Shown here piece by piece: positions 45,983 to 54,374 of a stretch of DNA of 64,000 nt; position 1 is the stretch's first letter; each line of letters begins with the position of its first letter. The DNA comes from Trebonia sp963774945 (lineage in GTDB: Bacteria > Actinomycetota > Actinomycetes > Streptosporangiales > Streptosporangiaceae). Below the pieces are notes generated by a model. It ran no database searches and was not told where the DNA came from. It saw only the letters and a program-made list of their open reading frames with translations. A program made the translations under genes and the position numbers. The stretch is from the NCBI GenBank assembly GCA_963774945.1, contig CAVZHA010000010.1, forward strand, positions 124,001 through 188,000, read 5' to 3'.

Positions 45983-46067
45983 GGAATTACTCCTGGCCGG
46001 GCACCGGTTCGCATGGCGCCCCACGGTAGTTAGCCTTCCCCGACCTCGCCGATCCATCCCTGCTACC

Positions 46068-46093
46068 GGAATTGCGGAGGGCGGCGCGGTGTT
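46068..46093 (+). promoter_or_regulatory. SigR-type promoter upstream of sigR
   Basis: GGAAT at 46068-46072 and GTT at 46091-46093 are separated by exactly 18 bases, the known SigR consensus. Transcription would begin near 46100, so sigR is probably autoregulated. Confidence 0.8.
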
Positions 46094-46201
46094 GAACGCG
46101 TCATGGTTGTAGCGCCACCAAAGCAGAGGCGGTCACGCCGGCCCGTCTCCCGCGTCGCCGGGAGGGTATCCTCTTACGGTTACCGAGAGGGGGTGGGTCC
46201 C

Positions 46202-46795
46202 GTGCCAGAGACGCTAGCCGAGCGCGGAGAGCGCTTTGAGGCAGATGTCATGCCATACCTGGACCAGCTGTACTCAGCCGCCCTCCGGATGACGCGGAAC
46301 CCGGCGGACGCCGAGGACCTGTTGCAGGAGACGTTCGCGAAGGCGTACGCGTCCTTTCACCAGTTCCAGCAGGGGACCAACCTGAAGGCGTGGCTCTTCA
46401 GGATCCTCACCAACACCTTCATCAACACCTACCGGAAGCGGCAGCGGGAACCGCAGCGCTCCGGGGCCGATGAGGTCGAGGACTGGCAGCTCGCGCGGGC
46501 CGCGTCGCATAGCTCCGGGGGATTGAAGTCGGCGGAGGCGGAGGCGCTTGAACGGCTGCCCGACTCCGACATCAAGACGGCGCTGCAGACGCTGCCAGAA
46601 GAGTTCAGGATCGCGGTCTACCTGGCAGACGTCGAGGGGTTCGCATATAAGGAAATAGCCGACATCATGGGAACCCCCATAGGTACCGTGATGTCACGGC
46701 TCCACCGCGGCCGCCGCCAGCTAAGGGAGCTGCTCCAGGACTACGCCGCCGAACGGGGCCTGGTCCGGGCGCAAGCCGAGGAGGGCACGTCATGA
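46202..46795 (+). CDS. sigR: ECF sigma factor SigR (thiol-oxidative stress)
   Basis: A 197-residue ECF sigma from GTG 46202, which has GAGAGGGGG upstream. Region 2: LYSAALRMTRNPADAEDLLQ and FRILTNTFINTYRKRQREPQ; region 4: FRIAVYLADVEGFAYKEIAD and GTPIGTVMSRLHRGRRQLRE. It drives thioredoxin, mycothiol and related genes. The frame is open upstream to ATG 46103, right after the SigR-type promoter, so a 33-residue longer isoform is possible, as for the extended SigR' of Streptomyces. The stop overlaps rsrA (ATGA). Confidence 0.93.
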   Translation: MPETLAERGERFEADVMPYLDQLYSAALRMTRNPADAEDLLQETFAKAYASFHQFQQGTNLKAWLFRILTNTFINTYRKRQREPQRSGADEVEDWQLARAASHSSGGLKSAEAEALERLPDSDIKTALQTLPEEFRIAVYLADVEGFAYKEIADIMGTPIGTVMSRLHRGRRQLRELLQDYAAERGLVRAQAEEGTS

Positions 46796-47073
46796 GCTGC
46801 GGAAAACCGCACGAGACGCCGTGTACTGAGGTACTTGAGCAGGTCTACTGGTACCTCGACGGCCAGATCTCCGCTGACGACTGCGAGCATATCCGGCAGC
46901 ATCTCGACGAGTGCGGCCCCTGCCTGCGCGAATTCGGCCTCGAGGAGGCGGTAAAGCGCCTGGTGGCCAAGCACTGCGGCTGCGACCCGGTGCCGTCGGA
47001 ACTGCGCAGCAAGGTGCTGGTTCGAATCCGCCAGGTCCAGGCGGAGATCGAGCTCATCGAACTCGCGGAATAA
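46792..47073 (+). CDS. rsrA: Zinc-binding anti-sigma factor RsrA
   Basis: A 93-residue redox-sensitive anti-sigma factor of the ZAS family. The zinc ligands Cys11, His37, Cys41 and Cys44 (HLDECGPC) are at the same residue numbers as in the Streptomyces protein. Extra cysteines lie at 3, 31, 62 and 64. Disulfide formation would release zinc and SigR. Translationally coupled to sigR by an ATGA overlap. Confidence 0.94.
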   Translation: MSCGKPHETPCTEVLEQVYWYLDGQISADDCEHIRQHLDECGPCLREFGLEEAVKRLVAKHCGCDPVPSELRSKVLVRIRQVQAEIELIELAE

Positions 47074-47260
47074 GGCCTGCGCTTTAGGTCTGCGCGAATT
47101 CGCCTGGTCACGTTATCCTTGCATGGACGCCCGCGTCCTGAGCGGTCGTTAGCATTCCGCGAGGGAGGACTGTCCCGATGAGGGCTTCCGGGGTTTCCTG
47201 GGGGTAACGACGGCAATTGGTGCGATTCGGGGTAACTCCGGCTGGCTGCGAAGGGGAAGC

Positions 47261-48550
47261 GTGGGCAGACTCTCGCGCGTCGCGTGGCTGTACATCGGCC
47301 TAGTCATCGCCGCCGCCGTCGGCATGATCGCCGTTGGCCCATTCGGCGGGCTTGACTGGGTCCAGGTCGGCGCGCTCGGCCTGCTCTTGGTCGCCTGCGA
47401 GTCGTCGGCCACCCTGCTCAACCCGCGCGGCCTGACCTGGTCCGCCAACAGCATCGCGTCGCTGGCAGCGGTGGTCCTGTGCGGCCCGGTCGGGGCCGCC
47501 CTGGTCGGCAGCTGCACGCTGTTCGGCGTTCGGCGCGGCCCATCGCCCGCGCAGCGGGCGTTCAACGCCGCCATGTTCACCGTCAGCGCCTACCTCGCCG
47601 GACGGACCTTCCTGCTGTTCGGCGGGCACGCGGGCGTCCCCGTGCCGACATCGTTCCCCGGCGTCATCGGCCCGTTCGCGGCGGCCGCGGTGGTGCACGT
47701 GACCGTTAACTTCGCGCTCGTGCGGGGCGTGTTCTGGCTGACCAGGGAGCCGGGCACCGCCCTCGGACGGCTCGGGCTCGACCTCAAGCTCTGGCTGACC
47801 GACGTCGGCTACGGCGCGTTCGGGCTGCTGATCGCCGCGCTGTGGTCGGTCCTGGGCCTGTTCTCGCCGGTGCTGGTGCTGATTCCGGTCTTCGTCGCCC
47901 GCTGGGCGGTGGCCCAGTTCGCCGCTCAGCAGCGGGCCTACGAGGCCACCGTCAGCGCGCTGTGCCAGGCGGTGGAGACCAAGGACTTCTACACGCGCGG
48001 CCACAGCGAGCGCGTCTCCAAGGGCGCGGTGATGATCTCGACCGAGATCGGGATGCGGGCCGAGCGGGTCGCCGCGATCAGATACGCGGGCATGCTGCAC
48101 GACGTGGGCAAGCTCGGCGTGCCGACGTCGGTGCTGCAGAAGCGGTCGGCGCTGACCGACGACGAGTACGCGGCGGTCCAGCTCCACCCCATGCGCGGCC
48201 TCGACATCGTCCGCGAGATCGGGTTCCTCGACGAGGCCCTGGCCGGGATCATGCACCACCACGAGCGGATCGACGGCCGGGGCTACCCGATGGGGCTGGC
48301 CGGGGACGAGATCCCCGAGTTCGCCCGGGTGCTCGCGGTGGCCGACGCGTTCGACGCGATGACCTCGGACCGGTCCTACCGAGGGGCCCGGCCGGTCCCC
48401 GAGGCCATCGCCGAGATGCGCAAGTGCGCGGGCCAGCAGTTCGACCCGGCCTTCGTCGACGCCTTCATCGCCGCGATCGAGCGGCTGGGCTGGACGCCGC
48501 CGGAGAGCGCGCCCGCCCAGGAACCGCTGCCGACCATCGAGAGCCCGTGA
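47261..48550 (+). CDS. Membrane HD-GYP domain protein
   Basis: A 429-residue protein. The N-terminal ~215 residues form several membrane helices (LYIGLVIAAAVGMIAVGPFG, FGLLIAALWSVLGLFSPVLV); the C-terminal HD-GYP domain carries TRGHSERVSKGAVM, the metal pair in MLHDVGKLG, HPMRGLDIVREIGF, HHERIDGRGYPMGLAG and ADAFDAMTSDRSYR. These match active cyclic-dinucleotide phosphodiesterases, presumably c-di-GMP. It sits downstream of sigR-rsrA and is followed one base later by a second HD protein. Confidence 0.9.
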   Translation: MGRLSRVAWLYIGLVIAAAVGMIAVGPFGGLDWVQVGALGLLLVACESSATLLNPRGLTWSANSIASLAAVVLCGPVGAALVGSCTLFGVRRGPSPAQRAFNAAMFTVSAYLAGRTFLLFGGHAGVPVPTSFPGVIGPFAAAAVVHVTVNFALVRGVFWLTREPGTALGRLGLDLKLWLTDVGYGAFGLLIAALWSVLGLFSPVLVLIPVFVARWAVAQFAAQQRAYEATVSALCQAVETKDFYTRGHSERVSKGAVMISTEIGMRAERVAAIRYAGMLHDVGKLGVPTSVLQKRSALTDDEYAAVQLHPMRGLDIVREIGFLDEALAGIMHHHERIDGRGYPMGLAGDEIPEFARVLAVADAFDAMTSDRSYRGARPVPEAIAEMRKCAGQQFDPAFVDAFIAAIERLGWTPPESAPAQEPLPTIESP

Positions 48551-48551
48551 C

Positions 48552-49823
48552 GTGACGGACGTCCGACCGTACGAGCCTCGCGGCGCGCAGGCGCACGCCC
48601 CCGACTCCGGCCGGTGGCTGCTGGTCGTGTTCGCGGGGCTGCTGCTGATCTGGTCGGTCGCCCAGACGGCGGTGACCGGGGTCCACGACGTGCACGCGGC
48701 CCTCGCCTTCGGCGCCCTGATCGCGTTCGGCGAGCTGCTCCGGCTGAACCTGCCGGGGGACCGGGAGGCGGCGCCGATCGCCTCGGCCGGGGCGATGGGC
48801 TACGCGCTGCTGCTGCGAATCGGGGAGACCCCGGCCAAGAACGGCGCCGATCAGGTGATCGCGGTCACCGCCATCGCCATGATCGTCGGCGCCCTGCCGC
48901 ACCTGGCCGTCGGCAGGCCGGCCAGGCTGACCGCGATGTCCGCCCGGCTGCTGGCGGTGGCGTGCGTCGCGATCGCCTTCCGGCCGCTGGCCAACGATGC
49001 GGGAATCGGCGACCGGTGGTGGGACGAGCTGCCGGTCATGCTCGCGCTGGTAATCGTCGCCTGGCTCTTCGAGGCGGTCGTCAGCGCCCTGATCAGGACC
49101 GAGGCGCTGCGGACGAAGTTCGCGGTCGCACTCGGCGACGAGTTCCGTGTGCAGATCCCGATCGGCGCCGCGACCGGCGCGTCGGCGCTCCTCATCGCGT
49201 TCGCGGCCGAGGTCATGGGGCTGGCGGCGGTCGCCGTGTTCGCCGCGCCGCTGCTCGTCACCCAGGTCGCGCTGCGCCGGTACGCCGGGATCAGGGCCAC
49301 CTACCTGCAGACGGTGCGGGCGCTGGCCCGGTCGACCGAGGTCGGCGGCTACGTCGAGGCGGGTCACTCGGCCCGGGTGAGCAGGCTGGCGGTGGCGGTC
49401 GGGCGGGAGCTCGGCATGCCCGAGGCCGCGCTGCTCGAGCTCGAGTACGCCGCCCTGATGCACGACATCGGCCAGCTCTCGCTGCGCGACCCGGTTCCCG
49501 GCGGCGCCACCGTGCTGGTGGCCCGCGATGAGCAGCGGCGGATCGCCGAGTACGGGGCCGAGGTCATCGGCCAGGCGCGGGTGCTCGACACGGTCGCCGA
49601 CATCGTCCGGCGGCAGTCCGATCCGTGCCGCCCGGCCGACCGGTCGCAGCCGCCGCCGCTGTCGAGCCGCATCATCCGCGCCGCCAACGCCTACGACGAC
49701 CTGGTCGGCAGCTCGGCCGACCCGAGCCGGGCGGCGGCGGCGATGGAGCGGCTGCGCCTCGACACCGGCGCCGAGTACGACCCTCGGGTGGTCGAGGCGC
49801 TGAGCAAGCTGGTGGTCCCGTAG
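48552..49823 (+). CDS. Membrane protein with degenerate HD-GYP-like domain
   Basis: A 423-residue paralog-like partner of the preceding gene. Membrane helices occupy about residues 15-250; the HD-like domain keeps EAGHSARVSRLAVAVG and the HD pair (LMHDIGQ), but the usual Lys is Gln and the HHExxDGxGYP segment is lost (IVRRQSDPCRPADRS instead). It is probably catalytically impaired and may bind a nucleotide or pair with the intact HD-GYP protein. It starts at GTG 48552, directly after the upstream stop. Confidence 0.82.
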   Translation: MTDVRPYEPRGAQAHAPDSGRWLLVVFAGLLLIWSVAQTAVTGVHDVHAALAFGALIAFGELLRLNLPGDREAAPIASAGAMGYALLLRIGETPAKNGADQVIAVTAIAMIVGALPHLAVGRPARLTAMSARLLAVACVAIAFRPLANDAGIGDRWWDELPVMLALVIVAWLFEAVVSALIRTEALRTKFAVALGDEFRVQIPIGAATGASALLIAFAAEVMGLAAVAVFAAPLLVTQVALRRYAGIRATYLQTVRALARSTEVGGYVEAGHSARVSRLAVAVGRELGMPEAALLELEYAALMHDIGQLSLRDPVPGGATVLVARDEQRRIAEYGAEVIGQARVLDTVADIVRRQSDPCRPADRSQPPPLSSRIIRAANAYDDLVGSSADPSRAAAAMERLRLDTGAEYDPRVVEALSKLVVP

Positions 49824-49832
49824 GCTGCTCGG

Positions 49833-51179
49833 GTGTTTGACTCAGTTCTGATCGCCAACCGGGGCGAGATCGCCCGCCGGATCATCCGTACCGCCCGCCG
49901 GATGGGCGTGCGCGCCATCGCCGTGTACTCCGACGCGGATGAGGGCCTGCCCTACGTCAGCGAGGCCGACGAGGCCGTTCGCATCGGCCCGGCCGCCCCC
50001 GCCCAGAGCTATCTCGACGCCGCCGCGCTGCTCGAGGTGGCACGCAAGGCCGGCGCGGCCGCGGTGCACCCCGGCTACGGGTTCCTGGCCGAGAACGCCG
50101 GGTTCGCCCGCGCGGTGACCGAGGCCGGGCTGATCTGGATCGGCCCGTCGCCGGCCGCGATCGACCAGATGGGCGACAAGATCCGGGCCAGGAACCTGAT
50201 GGCGGCCGCGGGCGTCCCGGTCGCACCGGGCACCACCGAGCCGGTCGCGGACGCCGACGCGGCGGTCGCGGCGGCCGACCAGATCGGCTATCCCGTCATG
50301 GTGAAGGCGGCGGCGGGCGGCGGCGGCATCGGGATGAGCGCCGCCCTCGACGCTGACGCGCTGCGCAAGGCGTTCGAGACCGCGCGGACCCGGGCCGAGC
50401 GCTTCTTCGGCTCGCCCGAGATCCTGCTCGAGCGGTACCTGCCCCGCGCCCGCCACGTCGAGGTGCAGATCCTCGGGCTGGCCGACGGCCGGGTGGTGGC
50501 GCTCGGCGAGCGCGACTGCTCGGTTCAGCGCCGGCACCAGAAGGTGGCCGAGGAGACCCCGTCGCCCGGCATCTCGGCCGAGCTCCGCGCGCAGATGCTG
50601 GCGGCGGCCGTCCGGGCGGGCGAGGCGGTCGGCTACCTCGGCGCGGGCACGGTCGAGTGCCTGGTCGACGCCGAGTCGGGGACGTTCGTCTTCCTCGAGA
50701 TGAACACCAGGCTGCAGGTCGAGCACCCGGTCACCGAGCTCGTCACCGGGATCGACCTGGTCGAGCAGCAGTTCCTGATCGCCGCGGGCGAGCCGGTCTC
50801 GTTCGACCCGTCGGCGCCGGTGGCGCCGCGCGGGCACGCGATCGAGCTGCGCGTCTACGCCGAGGACCCGAAGCGGTTCCTGCCCAGCCCGGGTGCGATC
50901 ACCGCCTGGCAGGAGCCGTCAGGCCCGGGCGTGCGGGTGGACTCCGGGTACGCGGCGGGCACCACGGTCACCCCGTTCTACGATCCGCTGCTGGCCAAGC
51001 TGTGCGCCTACGGCGCGACCCGGGACGAGGCCATCGCCCGGGCGCGGCTCGCGGTCGCGGACTTCGTGGTGACCGGGCCCAAGACCAACCTGCCGTTCCA
51101 CGCCGAGCTGCTCGGCAACGCCGAGTTCGTCAGCGGCGACTACGACACCGGTCTGATAGGCCGTATGCGGCAGGCGTGA
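49833..51179 (+). CDS. accC: Biotin carboxylase subunit
   Basis: A 448-residue ATP-grasp biotin carboxylase that carboxylates biotin at the expense of ATP. Start FDSVLIANRGEIARRII; ATP lid VMVKAAAGGGGIGMS; GERDCSVQRRHQKVAEETPS; the catalytic EMNTRLQVEHPVTE; AIELRVYAEDP at the C-terminal domain. It lacks a fused carrier domain; a separate small carrier follows at 51231. No carboxyltransferase gene is in the window, so it must work with a subunit encoded elsewhere. Confidence 0.93.
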   Translation: MFDSVLIANRGEIARRIIRTARRMGVRAIAVYSDADEGLPYVSEADEAVRIGPAAPAQSYLDAAALLEVARKAGAAAVHPGYGFLAENAGFARAVTEAGLIWIGPSPAAIDQMGDKIRARNLMAAAGVPVAPGTTEPVADADAAVAAADQIGYPVMVKAAAGGGGIGMSAALDADALRKAFETARTRAERFFGSPEILLERYLPRARHVEVQILGLADGRVVALGERDCSVQRRHQKVAEETPSPGISAELRAQMLAAAVRAGEAVGYLGAGTVECLVDAESGTFVFLEMNTRLQVEHPVTELVTGIDLVEQQFLIAAGEPVSFDPSAPVAPRGHAIELRVYAEDPKRFLPSPGAITAWQEPSGPGVRVDSGYAAGTTVTPFYDPLLAKLCAYGATRDEAIARARLAVADFVVTGPKTNLPFHAELLGNAEFVSGDYDTGLIGRMRQA

Positions 51180-51230
51180 TCGGGTCTAGTACGCTCCCAC
51201 CAGTAATGGCCCGGAGAAGAGGAGACTGCT

Positions 51231-51443
51231 GTGGCGGAAGTCCGCGCGGAGATGGTCGCGAACGTGTGGAAGGTGCTCGTCTCCGAGGGCGACCACGTCG
51301 ATGACGGCGACACCCTCGTCATCCTCGAGTCGATGAAGATGGAGATCCCCATCCTCGCCGAGGAGAGCGGCACCGTCACCAAGCTGCACGTGGCCGAGGG
51401 CGACGTCGTCCAGGAAGACGAGCTGATCGCTGAGATCGGCTGA
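51231..51443 (+). CDS. Biotin/lipoyl attachment (BCCP-like) carrier protein
   Basis: A 70-residue single hammerhead domain with the biotinylation site ESMKMEIPI (lysine in MKM) and the flanking GDTLVILE and GTVTKLHVAEGDVV turns. It lies 51 bp after accC and starts at GTG 51231 with AGGAG upstream. Acts as the swinging arm of the biotin carboxylase. Confidence 0.93.
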   Translation: MAEVRAEMVANVWKVLVSEGDHVDDGDTLVILESMKMEIPILAEESGTVTKLHVAEGDVVQEDELIAEIG

Positions 51444-51472
51444 TCTGACCGCGGCCCCGCCGCAGCCCAAGG

Positions 51473-53179
51473 TCACGCCCGCGGCGGCAGGGTCGCGTGG
51501 AAGGCCTCGAGCGCCTCGCCGGGCGTCTCGTAGTAGGCGCCGGGACCGAGGGCGGCGTTGATGCCGTAGCGGTCGAGCTCCTTGCGGACCGGGCCGAGGA
51601 CGCTGCTCACCAGCAACCGGACCTCCCGTTTGCGGAGCAGCTCGGTGGCCCGGCTGAGGACGCCCGCGGCGGTGTAGTCGACGTCGCCGATGGCCGCGAA
51701 GTCGAGCACCAGCCACCGCAGCGGGCCGCCCGCCTCGGCCAGGACGGTGATGTCGTCGACCAGCCGGGAGGCGTTGGCGTAGTACAGGCTGGTGCCGAAC
51801 CGGTAGATCACCAGCCCGTCCTCGGTCCGCGCGCCCGGCGTCACCGGGACCGCGTTCCAGTGCCCGGTCGGCGACTTCAGCAGCACGCTGTTGAGCGGGC
51901 GGTAGCTGTGCCGCAGGTGGTTGATGATCGAGATGACGACCGCGACCGCGATCCCGTCCTCGACCCCCAAGACCACGACCGAGACGGTCGTGAGGAGGGC
52001 CACCGCGAACTCGGGGCGACTGTAGGCCAGGATCCGCCGCATTCCGGTCACGTCGATAAGCCGGACCGCGATGACGAACACCACCGACGCCAGCGCGGCG
52101 ATCGGCAGCTGGGTGAGGGTCCCGGTGAACAGAAGCAGCACGGCGAGCACCACCGCGACGGCCGTGAGCGAGGCCAGCTGGCTGCGGCCGCCCGCGCTGT
52201 CGGTCACCTGGGTCTGGGTCGGACTGCCATTGACGACGAAGGTGCCGGAGAACGCGGCCGCCACGTTGGCGGCGCCAAGGCCGACCAGGTCGGCATCCTG
52301 GCTGAAGGCCTCCTCGTGGGCCGCCGCGTAGGTGCGCGCGGTCACCGCGCTCTGGGCCAGGATGACCACGAACATGGCGGTCGAGGTGCCGAGGAGGACG
52401 GCCGCGTCATGCCGGCCGAGGGCGGGCGCCGCCAGGTGCGGCAGTCCCCGCGGCACCGGGCCGAGCACCGCCACGCCGTGCGCGGCCAGGTCGGCCGCCC
52501 GGCTGACCACGATCGCGATGATGATCGCGATCAGCGCGCCAGGCACCTTCTTGCTGATCATGCGCCCGGCCAGCACGATCACGATGACCCCGAGCGAGAT
52601 CGCCACGTCGGCCCAGTGCAGCCGGGGGAGGGCCTGCGCGGTCTGCAGGAACTTGGGCAGGGTCTGCCGGTCGGAGGCGGTCAGCCCGAGCATCTCCGGC
52701 AGCTGCCCGGCCCCCACCTGGATGCCGACGCCGGTGAGGAACCCGACCAGCACGGTCCGGGACAGGAAGTTGGTCAGGAACGCCAGCCTGGCGACCCGGG
52801 CGAGCAGCAGCAGCAGTCCGGTGAGCAGGGCGGCCAGTCCGGCCAGGCGGACGTACCGGGGTGAGCCCGCGACCGCGAGCCCGGACAGGGTCGCGCCGAG
52901 GATGGCGGCGGTGGCGGAGTCGCCCCCGACGACGAGGTGGCGCGACGAGCCGAGGACGGCGAACACGGCCAGCGGCAGCAGCAGCGTGTACAGGCCGGTC
53001 ACGACCGGCATGCCGGCGATCTTGGCGTAGCCGAGGACGACTGGGATGCTCACCGCCGCCAGCGTGACCCCGGCCAGCAGGTCGGCCGGGACCTGGGATC
53101 GGCGAATGGGCAGCAGCCCCTGCGCGACCGGCAGCGCTCTGAGCCGACTCCGCCAATCGCCCGCAGGCGAATCAGGCAT
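51473..53179 (-). CDS. SulP-family anion transporter with STAS domain
   Basis: A 568-residue transporter: 12-14 membrane helices (SIPVVLGYAKIAGMPVVTGL is the family signature; VVGGDSATAAILGA; NGSPTQTQVTDSAGGRSQLA) and a C-terminal STAS domain (about residues 440-565: VIYRFGTSLYYANASRLVDD, WLVLDFAAIGDVDYTAAGVL). Substrates of relatives include sulfate and bicarbonate. Convergent with the carrier-protein gene; bicarbonate supply to the adjacent biotin carboxylase is a possible but unproven link. Confidence 0.9.
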   Translation of the reverse strand: MPDSPAGDWRSRLRALPVAQGLLPIRRSQVPADLLAGVTLAAVSIPVVLGYAKIAGMPVVTGLYTLLLPLAVFAVLGSSRHLVVGGDSATAAILGATLSGLAVAGSPRYVRLAGLAALLTGLLLLLARVARLAFLTNFLSRTVLVGFLTGVGIQVGAGQLPEMLGLTASDRQTLPKFLQTAQALPRLHWADVAISLGVIVIVLAGRMISKKVPGALIAIIIAIVVSRAADLAAHGVAVLGPVPRGLPHLAAPALGRHDAAVLLGTSTAMFVVILAQSAVTARTYAAAHEEAFSQDADLVGLGAANVAAAFSGTFVVNGSPTQTQVTDSAGGRSQLASLTAVAVVLAVLLLFTGTLTQLPIAALASVVFVIAVRLIDVTGMRRILAYSRPEFAVALLTTVSVVVLGVEDGIAVAVVISIINHLRHSYRPLNSVLLKSPTGHWNAVPVTPGARTEDGLVIYRFGTSLYYANASRLVDDITVLAEAGGPLRWLVLDFAAIGDVDYTAAGVLSRATELLRKREVRLLVSSVLGPVRKELDRYGINAALGPGAYYETPGEALEAFHATLPPRA

Positions 53180-53207
53180 CTCTCACCCCTCAGCTGTATA
53201 CCCGCAG

Positions 53208-53336
53208 ATGGCCCTGTGGGCCACGGGCCCGCAACTGTTTCAGCCCTGGGGGCCACAGGCGCATGACCGTTTCAGCCTTGGGGGCCACAGGCCCGCTAGA
53301 GACGTGCCGGTGGGCCACAGGGCCGATACGCTGAGC
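53208..53336. repeat. Clustered GGGCCACAGG repeats
   Basis: Four imperfect copies of a GGGCCACAGGC-like unit (53218-53228, about 53250-53260, about 53281-53291, about 53311-53323), two preceded by GTTTCAGCC. The outer copies are nearly inverted. This fills the 208-bp gap between the SulP and PanE-like genes; no ORF is convincing there. Confidence 0.55.
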
Positions 53337-53387
53337 GCCGCTAGACGCCGGTGGTGGTGCGGGGGCAGGCGGCTGAGACGTCGGTGA

Positions 53388-54374
53388 TCACGATGGCCCG
53401 ATAGGGGGCGCCGCATTCACCGTCGCCAGGTCAATGAGGGCGTAGACCAGTTCCAGGGTCGGGGCCGCGACCCCGACTAGGCGGGCTAGTTCGACCGGGG
53501 CCTTGAGCAGGACGTCGGTCTCCAGGGGCTTGCCGGCCTCGAAATCCATCAGCATCGAGGTCTTGTGATCGCCGACCCTCGCCGCTCCGTCGAAGCGGCG
53601 CTCGACCGAGATCTTGGGCGGGCTGCCGAGGCGGGCGGCGATCTCGGCCGTCTCGTGCATCATGGCCAAGATCAGCTGACGCGTGCCCGGGTGGCGGGCG
53701 ATGTCGCCCATCGTGGCGCGAGTCAGGACGCTGACCGGGTTGAACGCCACGTTGCCGAGCAGCTTGAGCCAGATGTCGGAGCGGAGGTCCTTTTCGACCG
53801 GGCACTTGAGACCGCCGGCGACCATCGCCCGGCTGAACGCCGTACAGCGCTGCGAGATCGCGCCGTCCGGCTCGCCGATGGAGAACCGGGTGCCCTCGAC
53901 GTGGCGGATGACCCCCGGTGAGTCGATCTCGGCCGAGCAGTACACCACGCAGCCGATGGCCGCCTGCGGCGGGATCACGGCCGAGACCGCGCCGCCCGGG
54001 TCGGCCGCCTCAATGCGGCGGCCCTCATGCGGGCCGGGCATCCCGTGGAAATACCACCACGGGATGCCGTTCTGGGCGGCGATTACGCCGGTGCCCTGGT
54101 GCAGCAGGGGCGCCAGCAACGGGCCCGCGTCGGCATAGCCGTACGCCTTCAGGCCAAGGAATACGATGTCGACCGGCCCGATCTCGGCCGGATCGTCGGT
54201 GGCATGCGGATGCGCGCGGAAGTCGCCGCGCGGGCTCAGCACCGTAACGCCGCGCTCCCGCATCGCCGCCAGGTGGGCGCCGCGCGCCAGCAGGTGGACC
54301 TCCGCGCCGCCACGGTGCAGGGCCGCGCCAACGTACGCGCCGATCGCCCCGGCCCCGACGACCGCGACCCTCAT
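53388..54374 (-). CDS. 2-dehydropantoate 2-reductase family protein (PanE/ApbA-like)
   Basis: A 328-residue NADP-dependent reductase. The N-terminal motif is VAVVGAGAIGAYVGAAL; the C-terminal helical domain has EKDLRSDIWLKLLGNVAFNP, with the conserved Lys, and FEAGKPLETDVLLKAPVELA. Genuine PanE makes pantoate, but many paralogs reduce other 2-keto acids. Here it is the last gene after a TPP enzyme and an acyl-CoA ligase and overlaps the ligase stop by ATGA, so an acid-catabolic role is more likely than vitamin synthesis. Confidence 0.87.
   Translation of the reverse strand: MRVAVVGAGAIGAYVGAALHRGGAEVHLLARGAHLAAMRERGVTVLSPRGDFRAHPHATDDPAEIGPVDIVFLGLKAYGYADAGPLLAPLLHQGTGVIAAQNGIPWWYFHGMPGPHEGRRIEAADPGGAVSAVIPPQAAIGCVVYCSAEIDSPGVIRHVEGTRFSIGEPDGAISQRCTAFSRAMVAGGLKCPVEKDLRSDIWLKLLGNVAFNPVSVLTRATMGDIARHPGTRQLILAMMHETAEIAARLGSPPKISVERRFDGAARVGDHKTSMLMDFEAGKPLETDVLLKAPVELARLVGVAAPTLELVYALIDLATVNAAPPIGPS

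Noticed and set aside
53208..53336. CRISPR-like spacing of repeats
   Set aside because: Units are short and irregular, spacing varies, and no cas genes are present.
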